Assembly: GCF_028769735.1 (NCBI RefSeq)
Contig: NC_088173.1
Location: 14,758,038-14,822,037 of the forward strand
Direction: 5' to 3'
Source: Zonotrichia leucophrys gambelii
Taxonomy: Eukaryota > Chordata > Aves > Passeriformes > Passerellidae
Length of the DNA: 64,000 nt
Shown: one piece after another, positions 48,181 to 61,600 of the stretch
Numbering within the stretch: position 1 is the stretch's first letter
Layout: each line of letters opens with the position of its first letter
Notes under the pieces: model-generated
Database searches by the model: none
The model's input: the letters and a program-made list of their open reading frames with translations, nothing else
What the model was told of the DNA's origin: nothing
Program-made: the position numbers and the translations under genes

Positions 48181-51110
48181 TAATCCATTATATTCTGGAT
48201 TGAATTGCTTCTAAGGAAAAGATTGTATCACAAATACCTGCCCAGAAATACAATAATCACCTCCTTTGGGTAACCTACACAGGTCAGTCTTAAATGTTTT
48301 ACCAACTCATTTCCCCCACCTTGTATTTTCAAATGACATATTTAATGACCAAATGTTAGTAACTGAGAAACAAAGGATGAAAGACCCACATCCCTCAAAA
48401 TACTTGCTTAAATCTGTATTTCTGCGAACATAAATGCGAAGTAATTTTTAAAGGATTTAAAGTTTCTTGCAAAATATTTTGGGCATTATGATAAAGAAAA
48501 AATACATAAATTATAAATATGGATGACATACTAATTGAAAAATACCCTTTCTATTTCTATTCAGTTTACTGGTTAGACTAGTATTCACAATTTTTGAACC
48601 TATTTAGCTAATGAAAAGACCAAATTAAAAATTAGATGACATTTTGCTAAAACTGCATCTTTAAGAACAAAACTCACACTAAGAGAAGTTTTAAAAATTC
48701 ATTTGCAGCTAGTGTTACTGGGCAGACAGAATCAGAGGTAGCCCATCTGTTACCAATATTATCATTAGTTAATTGTCACATTTGCTTTTCTGTCAGTACA
48801 GTCTAAGGTGAGAACCATATTGCAGTCAAGCTTCTGACCTTTTTACTTCTCTGTAACCCTGTTTACATGACATGATGACTCGCTCAAAATCTCAGGAAAA
48901 AGTGCCCAAAAGATTGCTAGATTTTAAAAATTCCAGTTACGTACTATCTTACAAAAGTGAATTGCAAGGACTTAAAATATTTGTGTTTGATGTGGTTTCG
49001 AACAACTAAATTTGTACATTTTGTTAATTTTGCTGTGTCAAAGAAAAATTATTTTGGAAATTCAAAATATGACAACACAAGCTTGTTTGGATTTTTTTCA
49101 GTCAAAAAAGTGGTATTGTCTTATTCACCTGGAATGTTTTTGAGAATACATGGCTGAGGGGAGAAATTATTATTTTTGATATACCTAGAAACTGGGGGTA
49201 AGTATTTGCATAGTTCTAAATTTCCACCAAGCAACAGTAAAAAAAACTAAAAAGAAACAAATTCGATGCATATTTAGAAAAATTCCTTACCTTTTGTATT
49301 GTTAATCTGTTTCCACTTGGCTGAGTTACTAGAGTTTTATAAATATCATTCTTTCACACAAGTATTTTTTTATAGAAAGTGGTTTTTACAAATTATCACT
49401 TCAAGTTTTATTGGTACTGTATGCATGCAATTAGCTGAAACTGAATGGAACCTTCAATGATCTGATTTAAAGAATGAAAAGTAGGGAGTGTCCCTAGATT
49501 TTCAAATGATTCTATTAATTTTGCTTTTATCTGGAACTATTTCAGCTAGATTTATGATTCTACTTGCAGATATAACGACCTGAAATTACCAGTAAAGAAG
49601 GTTTCCCTGTAATCTTAAGAGTCAGCTGCAATTTCATTTCTTTTGCTTTTCTGCTGCCTTAACAGAAAAAACAAAAGCCTGTCTTTGGTCCTCCCTCCTC
49701 AGAAGGTAACATAATTTGCCAGCTCTGGAACAGGAAAAAGTGTCACAGAAAGCATCTCCCAGAGCTCCCCAGGGCCTCTTGCAAAGCCTGGAAGCTCTTT
49801 GCTATCCCCATGGCAGGCATCTGTCTCCAGTTCAAGGCAATATTCTGCCCCTCCACTGCAGTCTAGTTGCCTGAACAGAGCAGGGGAAGGACGCTGCAGG
49901 GACACCTTCCTAACCCAGAGCAGAGTCACAGGGCAGAAAGAGCTGAGGATGTGGAAGTAAATGAACATTTAGTATGCGTTTAATTGCACAGTTCTCACAA
50001 AATCTCAGAAAAAGATCCTTTGAGAGCCTTGTTGTCTTTTTCCTTGCACATGTATTCCTGCACTCCAATTTCTAGCAACTCATGTCCTGGGAAAGAATGC
50101 TATTTTGCAAATGACTTCTTAGCTGTTAAAAGAAAATATTAGAACAGGTGATGCTGTTTCACCCCAGCAGTGAACAAACTGGTAACACAGGTCAATTTAA
50201 TTTCACTGCAAGTAATAGTATGATTTAGCCATTTCTTTGTTATGAAAACCTGTATGTCAGCTTGAACTTAATTTTTATGACTGAAGTGTAGTTTTTGAAA
50301 TGCTTTTGTAAAAGTGTTCTGTTCTTTACTGAGATGCTCAAGTCTACCAATTAGTGAAATATGAAGCACTTGATAAAATTGCAAAGCTCCCGTTAGTCTA
50401 GTATAGGCTGTTAGTAGTGTAGGCTCCTTTTTGGTGGCCAACTTGATCTTCTTTATTACTTCAGAGTATGAACTCCTCAGTGAAAAACTGAGCTTGAACA
50501 TTCTACATTAGAAGTAATTGTGCTTTTTGGCCAGCACACTCTTAAGGTTAGATTAAAATTTAGTGTTAAACTATGATTTTAAGAAGCTTATCACTAATGA
50601 AAGCCAGCTAAGACTTGGACACATAAAAGACTTTATAAAGGAGATTTGTATTTCCAAAATTCACATGAAAAATAATCATGTTAGTTTAAAAAGTTATGCT
50701 ATTGCATTCATTAATAATTCATTTATTGTTAAAAGTTACACTTTACACACAATGTCTAGTGAATATTCACTTTCAGTACTTTAGCTAAGAGTGCCTTTAA
50801 AAGAAAAGTCCTGGGATAAGGTTACTTAGGTGGTAGAACCCAAGTAATCTAATCTGTCAGTCTCAGAAGAGGAAGTTTTGGATGAATGGATCAAGCATCG
50901 GACAGTTTTGAGCCACCATTGTGATGTAATTTTGGAGTAAATTTTTGGCTGAAACTTAGGAGAAGGCTCTGACTATCAGCACCATCAGGTTTTGAAACAA
51001 TTTTCAACACGAAGAATGGGAACACGCAATCTAATGACATTCAGATACTACCGGGATGGCTGCACAAAACAACTGTAGGATACCACTGCCTGTGGTGGCC
51101 TGGAACAGAT
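48181..51110. other. Unique non-coding DNA between two CR1 fragments
   Basis: No gene or repeat is recognised. The segment around 49690-49960 is GC-richer and open on the minus strand for 89 codons, without a domain. ATGCATGCAATTAGC near 49421 is a POU/homeodomain-type motif group. Confidence 0.5.
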
Positions 51111-51138
51111 GTCTTCCTGTTCTCTGTTTTCTATATAG

Positions 51139-51169
51139 TTTTACTGCCCCTCCTTAGAGGGCAGTAAAA
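51139..51169. other. Strong short hairpin
   Basis: TTTTACTGCCCCTC and GAGGGCAGTAAAA form a 13-bp perfectly complementary stem with one bulged C and a 4-base loop, CTTA. The outer flanks TTCCT (51114-51118) and AGGAA (51181-51185) could extend it past an internal loop. It could be a structured RNA element if transcribed, or a chance inverted repeat. Confidence 0.6.
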
Positions 51170-51251
51170 TTCTTTTTACTAGGAATTTGCATTGATGTAA
51201 AGCAAATCCAAGGAAAATTTTCATTTGCTGCTCAGCGAAGAGATAAATGAA

Positions 51252-51278
51252 ATATCACAATCTATATATTTGTGATAT
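51252..51278. other. Second inverted repeat near the hairpin
   Basis: ATATCACAA (51252-51260) and TTGTGATAT (51270-51278) are perfect 9-bp inverted arms with a 9-base spacer. It lies about 80 bases from the stronger hairpin. Confidence 0.5.
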
Positions 51279-51389
51279 AGTGGAAACAATTTAATACCTC
51301 TTTTGCATTAGCCTTCATGAAAACATCAACTGCAAGCAGACACAATTAACACCGGCAAAAAGGGATAAGATCTCACTATGTAAAAAGAA

Positions 51390-52530
51390 TAGCAAAGGTT
51401 ACATAGTTCTTAAATAACATAGATGTTCTCAGATCATCCATGCTGATAAACTTAATTCATCTTAGGAGACTTAACTGATTAAAATAGACTCAGAGGGCTT
51501 AGTGGTCTTTGAAAAATTATGGAGGATAGATGAAATGCTGGAGGACTGAAAAAGAGCAAATGGATTGCTGTTTTTAAAAAAGGGAAAACTTATAGTTTGG
51601 TCTAAAATTTCAGTCTCTCTATGCTAAATCCAACACTGTTCAAAAACAAAAAGGAGGTATATTTATTACATTGACAGATGTCACACACTTGGTGAGACTG
51701 TAAATATCTTGAGGAGTGAGATTAAAATTTAGTTATGTCTCCTATAGACTGAAGGGTGGTCTGGGGAAAAAAAATGACTCTGCAATAGGGACAGGGGAAA
51801 GTATTACACACAGGCAGATATACCCAACTGCACAAGTATGAAAGGGGATCAATTAATTACGCAGTAATTATTCAGAGAAAGATCTCAGGGCTAAAGTGGA
51901 AAGTGATGAGTCAGGAGTGAATATGACAACAACCTTACACTGTGAAAAAGGCAAATGAGAGAACTGGGATATATGAACAACACTACAAGTGACAAGACAG
52001 AGAGCACTATCCCTTATGCCACTGATTTTCAGAATCAGTGGCGGCTCAAGCAAGACTATGTGTTCAGATTTGAGTGCCATACATGAAAGCAAAGGGGTAC
52101 GTTTTGAAATATTTCCGAATACAGAGAGTGATCTAGAAAAAGTGGTCTATGAAAAAAGACTGAGAATACTGGGATTGTTTAACCATAAAAAGAAAAAGAG
52201 AGAAGGAGAGGGACTGAAGAAGGGTTTTATAAACAGAAAAAGCTGTTGCAAACAAGAGAAAAGGAACTGTTCTTCATTTAATGTGGTGAACACAAGCAGA
52301 GATAATTCAGTTAAATTGCAGTAAGAAAGATTTTGTTCTGGCATCAAGGAAAAAGACATTCTATTGGAAAGGATTAGGAACAGACTAGATTCTGAAGTTT
52401 GAAATATTGGAAGTCAACTATGAAGTCTTCAATCAATAATGACAAGGATATAGCTGATTCTGTTTTGGATAACTGGGATGGAGTAGGTGATCTGCTAAAG
52501 TCCCTTTAAACTACCTTTCTGTGATTAATA
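51390..52530 (+). mobile_element. CR1 LINE fragment, reverse transcriptase C-terminus and 3' UTR (old, sense)
   Basis: The plus strand follows a CR1 element in order. GAAAAATTATGGAGGAT and GGAGGACTGAAAAAGAGCAA (51510-51560) precede TTTTTAAAAAAGGGAAAAC, the text of the PIFKKGK-type RT segment. CTCAAGCAAGACTATGTGTT (from 52046) matches the late ORF2 segment that encodes LEYCVQF. GACTGAGAATACTGGGATTG (from 52159) matches the start of the 3' UTR. The end GTCCCTTTAAACTACC...TTTCTGTGATT (about 52500-52525) is a CR1 3' terminus. Many stops and frameshifts and wide divergence mark it as an old amniote-type copy. Its left limit is approximate. A 10-bp perfect hairpin (52018-52042) occurs inside it. 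Confidence 0.82.
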
Positions 52531-53940
52531 AGGAAAAATATGAATATGGCTTGAGTAATTTGCAGGGAAACACTGTGAACCTTTAAGAATTAGAAAATTG
52601 TTAAAACACTTTGCTATTTTATTTTTTTTTTCATTTAGAGAGTCCAACCAAATATAATTAGTTTTGTCCTTCCAATGAACATACAAAGAAAAATTTCACT
52701 ACCTATTTCCCAGTAATATTACACATATAATATATTCCAATAATTCCATTTTACCTGAAGAAAAGGTGATTTTACTCAGACAGTCTCATAGGGTCTAATT
52801 CAGTGAGGACAGATAAATTGGCATGAGTTGGAATTTGGAAGAAGAAAAATTCAGTGCGTACTGACCTAATAGTAGGCCTTTGTTGTCTGGCCTAAAGAAA
52901 TGTCAACTTTTATAAATAAGTAAACTTTCACATTTAATGAAATGTCTACAACAGTATTGTAGGCTCCCTGCACTACTTTTTACTTTTTTTTTTCCTTTTC
53001 TTGGAACATTTAATTACCAAATAAATAAAAGGGATTAGTTCTTAATATCCTGAAATCAGAAGTCTGTATAGGACTTAGAGGATATGTATGATCCTTCTTC
53101 TGAAGAAGTCAGTCAGTTCTACCTTTGAGAAAGCTTTCAGTGATCTGGAGGCTCCCAGGGGCAGAACAGATACCAGGACTGTCCACACGGGGAACTTACC
53201 TTAAATCAGGAAAAGTGCAAGTTTACAGTGCATTAGGCTCACTAAAGTACTCCCCTGTGTGAGCTCTGCTAAGTGCATGGGACGGGCTTCTGCTTTGAGC
53301 CCAGACTGACAGATGGATGGACGAACAGAATGCATACTCTTGAATCTAATCTCATTAGACAGCCAAGCTAAAAACAACTGAAAGGAAAATACAGCGACTA
53401 GATCCTGGAGTTGCCAAAGATTAGGGGAAATTTGCAAGAATCAGAAACCACTTCTCTTAATATAGAAAGAAAATAGTTCTTTTTTCCTTGTGTTAAAAGA
53501 TTTAATGAACTCCTGATCAGTGTCACTCCTGGTAAGATCAATAAGGAAAATACTGAATCACTTTACCATTGTTCACTTGTGTAAGAGAATTGTGCATTCA
53601 AGCATTCATGGACTAGAGATAGAACACTAAAGGGATTGTCTGAGACTTTCTCTATCAGCACAAAACATAACACATATATAGTTAGAAAAGCTCAGTTATC
53701 TTTTAAAAGTGTCTTCTCTATTTTCCATAAAGGAAGAGAGCCTCAAAAGTACTCCTTTTGCTTCCTAACAAAAAACTCTAATCTCTTACTGACTGGGTTC
53801 TACAGAAGTGTTTAAATAAGTTTTAGGTATTGAAGGATCAGATATTATCAAATCTATTAATCTCATTTAAAATCAACATAGATATTAATGCTTTTCCAAT
53901 AAATGAGTTACACCATGTAGATTCAGTTAGCCAAGCACAG

Positions 53941-54023
53941 GTTTGGCTGTTTGGGTTTTTGTTTGTTTTTTTGAGGTTTTGTGGGGGTTTTTTTGGATTT
54001 TTTTTTTTTTTTTTGGGTTTTTG
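53941..54023. repeat. G/T-rich low-complexity tract
   Basis: Runs such as TTTGGG, GTGGGGG and a 17-base T run (53998-54014) alternate. Some units resemble telomeric TTTGGG/TTAGGG text, but no regular repeat period exists, so an interstitial telomere is not supported. Confidence 0.85.
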
Positions 54024-56679
54024 GTAGCATATTAGGGTTACAGTCACAAATGGCTGTTCTGGGTTTTCAAATATCATGAAGGAAAATTGTGATAGCAGGA
54101 AAGCAGTAAAACCATAAATTGCTAGAAGTCAGCACAGAGCATTGCTTCAGCAGGTTGGGCATTATGCCCAACGAGACTGAGCGGCACAGAAATCTACTGC
54201 CTGTGATATGTGCTGGCAGCTGAGGGATTTAAGAGAGGCTTTTGAATGCAGCAAGGGGGAAGGCTTGTGCAAGGAGAGGGGACCAACTGAGGATACTGAT
54301 GCAGGGTATGTAATGAATTACAGATACGCTTCAGCTCCTTGTCTCAGGGTGACTTTTGCCACCTGCTTACTCAGTATTCTGCCCCTTCGCTTTCTCCTGC
54401 CACAATGGAAATTCACACTCGCCCCAAAGGAAAATCTTTTTCTGTCAAAGTCCTTGCAGAAAATTGTTCCTGCCACACATGCCTTCTTTCAGAGTCAGCT
54501 TCTTTAAACTCCAATTTAAATTAATATATTCTGCAATCAGCAAAATCTACTTCAAATAAACATCTTCCTTAGATCCTAGATTTCTTTATACCTGGATTTT
54601 GTGTGCTTGATACATACAGTCTAGATATTTAATAGAGCTTTTGGTACCTTTCTGGTCATGCCAAGACTCATATTCAGCCTCTGCATCTCATTCTTTCTAT
54701 ACCATACATTTCCAGGCACTTATTTCTCCTTACTGTTTTTCAAGTTCTTTCTTTCCTAGCTGGCAAAGTTCTTATCTACCATGAAGAAAATACCTTTTCT
54801 TTTTCCCATCAGCATCACATAATAATTTTGAATAAATTATTTCAGATCTTCCAATTCTCAATTAAATGAAGCAATCACTAGTTTTAAGAATGCTCTCTGA
54901 AAGTTAAGAAATTATTAAGCAGAGTATATTGAGATTCTCATGTTACCTGCAGACAAACAGGTATGCTGTGAAACAAGCTTAAGACTCTTCTTTCTCATGC
55001 TCACGAAAAAGCTTTGTTCCTCTGTGATTTCTTGCTTTCAGGTGCTAGAAAAATGCAAGAAGCTTTACTGACTTTAGTTGATAAATCTGCATTTAGGAAA
55101 AATGTAGATTTAGAAATTTGAATGTGTCACATTTTCCACATGTATATAACTTTCCATATACATGATTTCAGCAGTTCATTTTTCATGGTAATTTTCACTA
55201 AAAAAACTAAAATTTTTTGCATTCTTTCTATGCTTATTTCTGATTTTCCATGCTTCTATATCAATGTATTAGCAAGGATAAATCACTAATATACAGAATG
55301 AATAATGTTTATGTTAAAAATGCATTGCTTTTGTCTCTATGAAGAAATTTCATATTTTAAAGAATGTGAATAGGCCTTAAAAAGCCATTAAAATGCCATT
55401 TAAAGTGTATAACTTGAAGCATAGAAGAGAATCCAACCTTTCTTTTCATTTTGAAAAACTAATGCATTTAATCAAAGGTTTGATTCATTTTAATGCTTTA
55501 ACTTTCCCAACTTTTCAGAGTGGTCTTAGAGCTGAAATGCTGTGAGCTAGTGCTTTATGCAATTCCATTGACACAGCAGACAGTTAAAATAATGTCCTTT
55601 CACTTAACCACATTTAACTGAGATAAAGCAACACAAGATTTAATAGCTTCCAGCAGTGCCCAGTGATGGAGTGGCTAGCCCAGATTGCAGCAGCAGGTCA
55701 CAGGTTCATTCAAAGGGCACTGTCCACATAACCCCTCTCACATGGTAACGGGCCAAAAGCAGATTTAATATGACTTGAAGCAACTACATCAAGTAGTTAC
55801 AGTTGATTATATCAGGCCTGGATTTGGCTGAAAGGTAGAGTAACAGGAAGAGACCATGTAGGATCTACTCTAGCAGTTTTCAGCAAATCTACTTTAGCCC
55901 ATGAATGAAGACTGGGATGCAATTTATGTCAGCAATATTCCTCTTGCAGAGAAACACAGGAAGCAGAAGTTATTTACCAAAAATTAATTATGAGTGGAAG
56001 CAACCTTAAAAACATATTGTGTACACAGGATTTCACTCAATAGCATGTCCAAAATGAAGGAAGCAATAAGATGTATACATGAAAATGTTTACATGATGAA
56101 AACATGTAATATCACTGATTGTCAAGATATATCATGTAACCAAAATATCGTGAGTAGCCATACTATTCACTGTTCAGGGCCAGTGATGAGGGGGTAAGAG
56201 CAAACAGCCAGGTAGTGATTACAGGGCTCAGCAGTTCCTTACAATGCTCAGATTTTTGCCTATGTGATGAATATTTCAGATACATCCTGCGATCTTTACA
56301 TTCTTCACTGACAAGGAGACAAGATGCATTTTGCAACTGCTAAAGATTTCTGATTGGCACATATGTTAAAAGACTAGCCCAACATTGAAAGACAGAATGT
56401 TCTTCAAAAGCTATAGCCATGAAATATTTATTCTTTTCTCTTTCATAGAAATGCATTTGATGACTATATGACATAAAGTGCCACTAATAGCTCTGGACAA
56501 AATTATATGGCTCTAAAGACTATTAAACTATTATTCTTGGAGGGTGGAAAAGCTTTTATTTGACACATATGATCACAACAGTATTAGCAAGGCTTTGTTT
56601 ACAGCCGACCATGACAAAATGTTGTACATTATGCATTTGGCACTGGTAAATTCAAATCTGACAATCACAAATAGCAACA

Positions 56680-56693
56680 ATGACAATTGTCAT
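56680..56693. promoter_or_regulatory. 14-bp perfect palindrome with inverted TGACA half-sites
   Basis: ATGACAATTGTCAT is a perfect palindrome. Its 6-bp arms are identical to those of the palindrome at 16353-16366, and only the two central bases differ. It also contains inverted SOX-type ACAAT cores. Function is inferred. Confidence 0.3.
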
Positions 56694-58306
56694 ATATTTA
56701 GTAGGTATTTTATCTCACAATACTTTGAATGGGATATTTATTAATTTTTAAAAACTTCAAGTATGCAACTAAGGGTAAGTGAATACTAATGACAGTGCTC
56801 AAAATATGTTTTGTTTGTATCCAAAAGTATATATTTTACAGACCACAGGCAAATGAATCCCCAAATGTTATTTAAATCTCTGAAGTCAGCTGAAAAGCAA
56901 AGATACTCATACATACATAATGCCTAGCATGACAACCTGAAAATTATGTGAAAACAAAGACTCCTTTGTAAAATTCTAAGTAAATTTTTTTGATAAAAAG
57001 ACCTAGATAACATTGCTGGAGTATAGAAATCATATTATGAATTTTACATGAAAATTTGTAGGACCATTGTATCTGCAAACATTATAAAATACTAAAAACC
57101 TTAGAAAAACTTAGAACCCTGATAAAATACTAAAATATTAACAAGCTGAATGAATACAGTTATCATCTTGTGAACCACATTATCTCAGTGCCCATTTACA
57201 ATCATATGTGTTTCATAAACCTCCTGCTACTCCAAGTCCCTCAGTTGTATTTGCCATTGAATTGGTTGTTCCTCTTTATTAGTGAATGAAGAAAGGCAGC
57301 ACAGTCATGCTACACTTTCTAAAATGGTTTAAAAATGCATTCCTGAAAACATAGTTTATCTTTCTCTTACAAAGAGATAAGTGCTGTGTTAAATATTTTC
57401 TTTTGCCAGAACATCCAGGAGAAGGGTAAAAAAAATCAAGCCAAAGTCAATTACTCAGTGGCATCATGCCCAAATCAATCACAGACATCACCTTTTAAAT
57501 AGTGAGCTGAAACTTGCAGACTGTATTATAATACTCATGAAGAATTTTTGTTTTGAAAAGTTACTTTGCTTAAAAGGCCTTTTAATATACTTAGGCAGTT
57601 GTTCAAATCTTGCATGTTGAGTGAAGTATACTACTAATTATGCATATATTCACCTCTTGAAGAAACAGAGGGCCGCATGAGTCTGCAATTTAAAAATGGC
57701 GTGCAGCGAGGAAAGCCTATGGTACAACATAAAGCCACAGCAAATATTGCTTCTTCTTGCTCTCTGAATAGGCTGCTAGATTTGCTGTGAACATTTTGTG
57801 GAAGGGGCAACATTGACAACTGGAATTTGCCACATACTTCCTTAAGAACACCAGGCACATGTTTTAGGTTACTAAGATTTTTACATGGTTTAATATTAGT
57901 ATTTGAAGAGTAAATATGGATTTTTATTTGGTTTTTACATTTGGCAATGTATTTTGATGAGGGGCATATAAAAATTCATATATCAAACAAAATAACAAAT
58001 TTTCATTTATCTATATAGCTATAGAGCTATATTTATATATGTCTTAAGTTGCTTTACTATTCTAATATAAAATAAATGGCATATTTCAACAACCACTATA
58101 TCTTTATGCAGTATAACAAAAGCAACTATTTTCATCATGCAAGGGTCTTACAACAGTATGTGAATGTCCTCAACAACTAAACCTAGTGTGCCTGCAACTT
58201 TGAAAGGGGAAGGCAAAAGACGTGATGAAAAGGATGGACAAGAGAGTCTGTTCAGGAAGTTCTCTGTGAATGAGTGGTAGGGAACAGGAACACATCTTGA
58301 TCCTGA

Positions 58307-58402
58307 TTTTTCTTTTTTTTTCTTTGTTTTTTTTCTTTATTTTTTTTGTTTGTTTGTTTTGCTTTTGGGGTTTTTGTTTGGTTTGTTGTTTGTTTTTGTT
58401 TT
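58307..58402. repeat. T-rich then G/T-rich low-complexity tract
   Basis: CTTT/TTTC repeats pass into (TTTG) repeats (58348-58361) and then GGGG and GTTTGGTTTG units. It is simple sequence with no element body identified. Confidence 0.88.
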
Positions 58403-58451
58403 AAGAGCAAAAATGAATGAACAGAATCTCTTAGCCAGCTAAAACAGTGCA

Positions 58452-58660
58452 GCTATATAAGAGATCAAGCCATGAAACTCGAGAATCACAAACTGCAAGA
58501 GAGGTTTTACTGCAGGAGGTAGGAAGCGACCAGCTGGCCTTGCACTTGCTTCACCAAGAAACCAAACAGAAGAGTAAACAGTTATGGTTCCATGGTGGAG
58601 ATGGAGTAATTAGATATTGTATGTTTCCCTGCTGCTCTTTTTGTTTCTGCTTTCAATAAA
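58452..58660 (+). promoter_or_regulatory. TATA-like box and AATAAA signal, 200 bases apart
   Basis: GCTATATAAGAG near 58450 is followed by AATAAA at 58655-58660 and by a G/T-rich stretch. Such spacing occurs in LTRs or in very short transcription units. No TG/CA ends, target duplication or family match can be seen. In AT-rich DNA both motifs occur by chance. Confidence 0.18.
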
Positions 58661-58699
58661 GTACTCTTGGCTGAGCCATCTGATTCGTACTTGCAAGGA

Positions 58700-61600
58700 A
58701 AGAAAATTAGCTGACTGAGCAACAGAAAGACTATTTTAATTTCCCCAATTTTCTGTGTGGGTGTTGGAGTTCCTGTTTACTACTTCTGAAATTTGAGACT
58801 GGCTGTTGTTGCTGCTGCTAATCATGCAGCTAAGTAGGTGGGAGGGCTGGTCCAAATGCTGGTTGTGAATGACTGCTCATAAAAAAGCAGATGGAATTCA
58901 GGTAGGTGTATCAACTATAAATCCATGCAAGTACATGAAAATACCTAAGTAAATCCTTTGAGGACAGAATGATGCAATCTGACTTCTGGTGGCTGGCTCC
59001 GTTTTTACACACAGGCATGTGCTATAACGCTTCATTTGAGAATTATCTCATGGAGTCTAAGGTATGTATACTGTAACATTAATTCAGTTGCATAATTTAT
59101 TTGCTGTTTTACCAAATGGGATTCTCTGACGAATATCAAGGTTTGTAAACCTCTATAACACTCTTAAATCTATGAGTATCTCTTGCTATCTATCATTTAT
59201 TTAGTTTGTGATTGTTTTGTGATGTTACAGAACTTGCATAAGAAAGTCACACTACATCTATACATATGATGAAAATCTAAATATATGTACTACTAATAAA
59301 TGGTTATCACATAACAGTATCTAATCTATTGATTCTGGTAACTGCTATCATATACTTTAACACACTTCTCTTTGGATTTCTGGGAGCACATTCAGCACTT
59401 TATCTGCTCTTTTTGCAAATTTAATTTCTTATATTGCTTCAGTTTTGCTATTTACTTTGGCAGAGGAGCAATGTGGGTGACATTGCAAAGACTCCAAAGT
59501 CAACAGAAGATTTTTCATTATCATTGTCATAACATCAGACATTGCTACGTTGCACAGATGACTCACTTTGTGATAACTTCAGAATTCACAGGTGGCAGCA
59601 GAAACACAATGCTGGTGAAACATCTGGATTAACAAAAAAGAAAAATTCTACTTCATGGTGCCATGCTTTGGGCTATAGCAATTTTACAAAATTACTCTAA
59701 TCTTGGATAGGGAACATTATGCTTTCTACTCCTGTTGAACGTTCTGTGCATTGCTTGACACACAGACTCCTCTAGAAATCTTTCCTAATGTTTGTTTTGG
59801 ACTGTGTGTTGGATGAAAACCACATGGCAAAAACTTAATACAGGGAAGTAGACATTGTGCTCACTGATGTAGACAGCACTTCACAGCAGCCAAAGAAATC
59901 CACTACTGTATGTATATTAAGGGTCATTGCTTCAGCTGTTAAGGGCTCTGAGTACCACCAGCAATTAAAACAGCCCAGCAGAAGGAAACCTGCATAATCA
60001 AACTATTGGTGCTCACATCCTAATGCCCACATTAGGCATTCCATGAAGAGGCAGTTCTAGAGGGACATTAGTTCCATGGACTGAATGTCCAACTCAATTG
60101 GAGTGCCTCAGGTGCATTTTGGTGCATCTTCTAGCTTAGTTTTAATTCATTTCAGGCATACTGAATAGATACTGAATAGGAACCAAATTTGAACAGTAGG
60201 TGGGACTGATCAGGAGACTTAATTGAAAAACATGCATCCAGATCTCAACAAAAGCATTAAAATAGACACCCTCAACAAAGGGCCTCTAAAATGATCTCCC
60301 TTACTTTTTCACTTTGTTCTTAAGATTAATAATACTTTTCCCCTTTATGATAATATGCCTAAAAATCTCTGCATAGTTTTTGCTTGAATAATCTATTCAT
60401 AATTACCTCTGGACTGCATGAATGAAAAGTTTTTCCTGGCTGTAGTTAGAATAAAAGACTGAACATACTATTAAAGTGCAGCTGCTTGATTTCTGAGTAG
60501 CTTGATGGAGACTGGCCAGAATGCAGGAAACCATTGGTTACTTCCAGGTGAATTTAATTCTCCAAGCCTTTATTCACATTTCATTCAGATCAAAAAAATG
60601 TTCCCAGAAAGACTCAAGTAGGGCTATTTATTTACCAAAAATATTCATTTTTCACTCATTTCACCTCTTTGGCTCACTCAAACTCTAGACCAAGCTCTGT
60701 AGGAGAGGAGTGCCTGCCTCATATTTTCTGCATATTCCATCTGACAAAGTAGTGAGATCCACCACTCATTTTTGGGCATCCTCCTTCCTGAGGTCTTCTA
60801 ACCAGGGGCAATGAGAGCCTTCATGTGTTTTTCACAACCATCTTACATTTAACTTCTTGTTATGTGACAAACCTGAGAATTATCCACATAACTGTCTTAT
60901 AAGATATGTGCACCAGAAAACACAATGTCAGAGGACAGGATTTTGACTAAGCAGAGTTGGTCTGTACTAGGAGATCAATAGCACCTAATAGCAAGGTGAA
61001 ACTCTCGAGGTTAGTCATCCACTTCTTATCTCAAAAAGAAGTAGATGACTACAAAAATGGTGATTCCATTTTTGAGTCACCCTAGTCTTATGTAAAAATT
61101 GCAAAGTTCTTTGATTCTTTTGCTTGCTGTGCTCATGAAGACAGAAATACTCTGCCAGTGGCCAAACTTTTGTCTCCTTATTCCATAATGAAGGACTTCC
61201 TTTCTTTTCTTCTTTTGCCTTTCTTTTTTTAATACCAGTCAATAACATGTCAGTGCCACAAGAAAGGCATATGGAAATTGACAGGGATACATCCAATGGT
61301 ATGATTAGACACACTTTTTGCTTTGGGTAAAACCTATTATTGCTTACTTTGTAAAGGGCGTGCTCTTAATAATATCTAAGTAACATTCTCCCCTTTCATA
61401 GAGGAATAATGGGTTATAATTTAAGTCTCAGTTAATATTTATTGTGACTGATACCATATTAGTGATAAAATCAGGAAGTCAGTGCTTTTAAAGACAGCTA
61501 CCCTTACTGAAATATTTGAGTTCCTCCTACATGAAATGAATAGTGACAACAAAGTCCCCAGTGGATTGCAAAGTGCCTCCAGAATTTTCTCCAGTCTCTT

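Larger units (their letters stand above)
52531..58300. other. Unique non-coding DNA with a G/T-rich tract
   Basis: No gene is recognised. It contains the G/T tract at 53941-54023 and the palindrome at 56680-56693, both listed separately. A slightly GC-richer part at 54120-54480 has overlapping open plus frames with no domain. The T-rich frame 53830-54027 is a product of the G/T tract. Confidence 0.5.

Noticed and set aside
53941..54023. Interstitial telomeric repeat
   Set aside because: TTTGGG-like words occur but there is no regular hexamer array.
53830..54077. Phe/Gly-rich plus-strand ORF and Lys/Asn-rich minus-strand ORF
   Set aside because: Both are translations of the G/T low-complexity tract.
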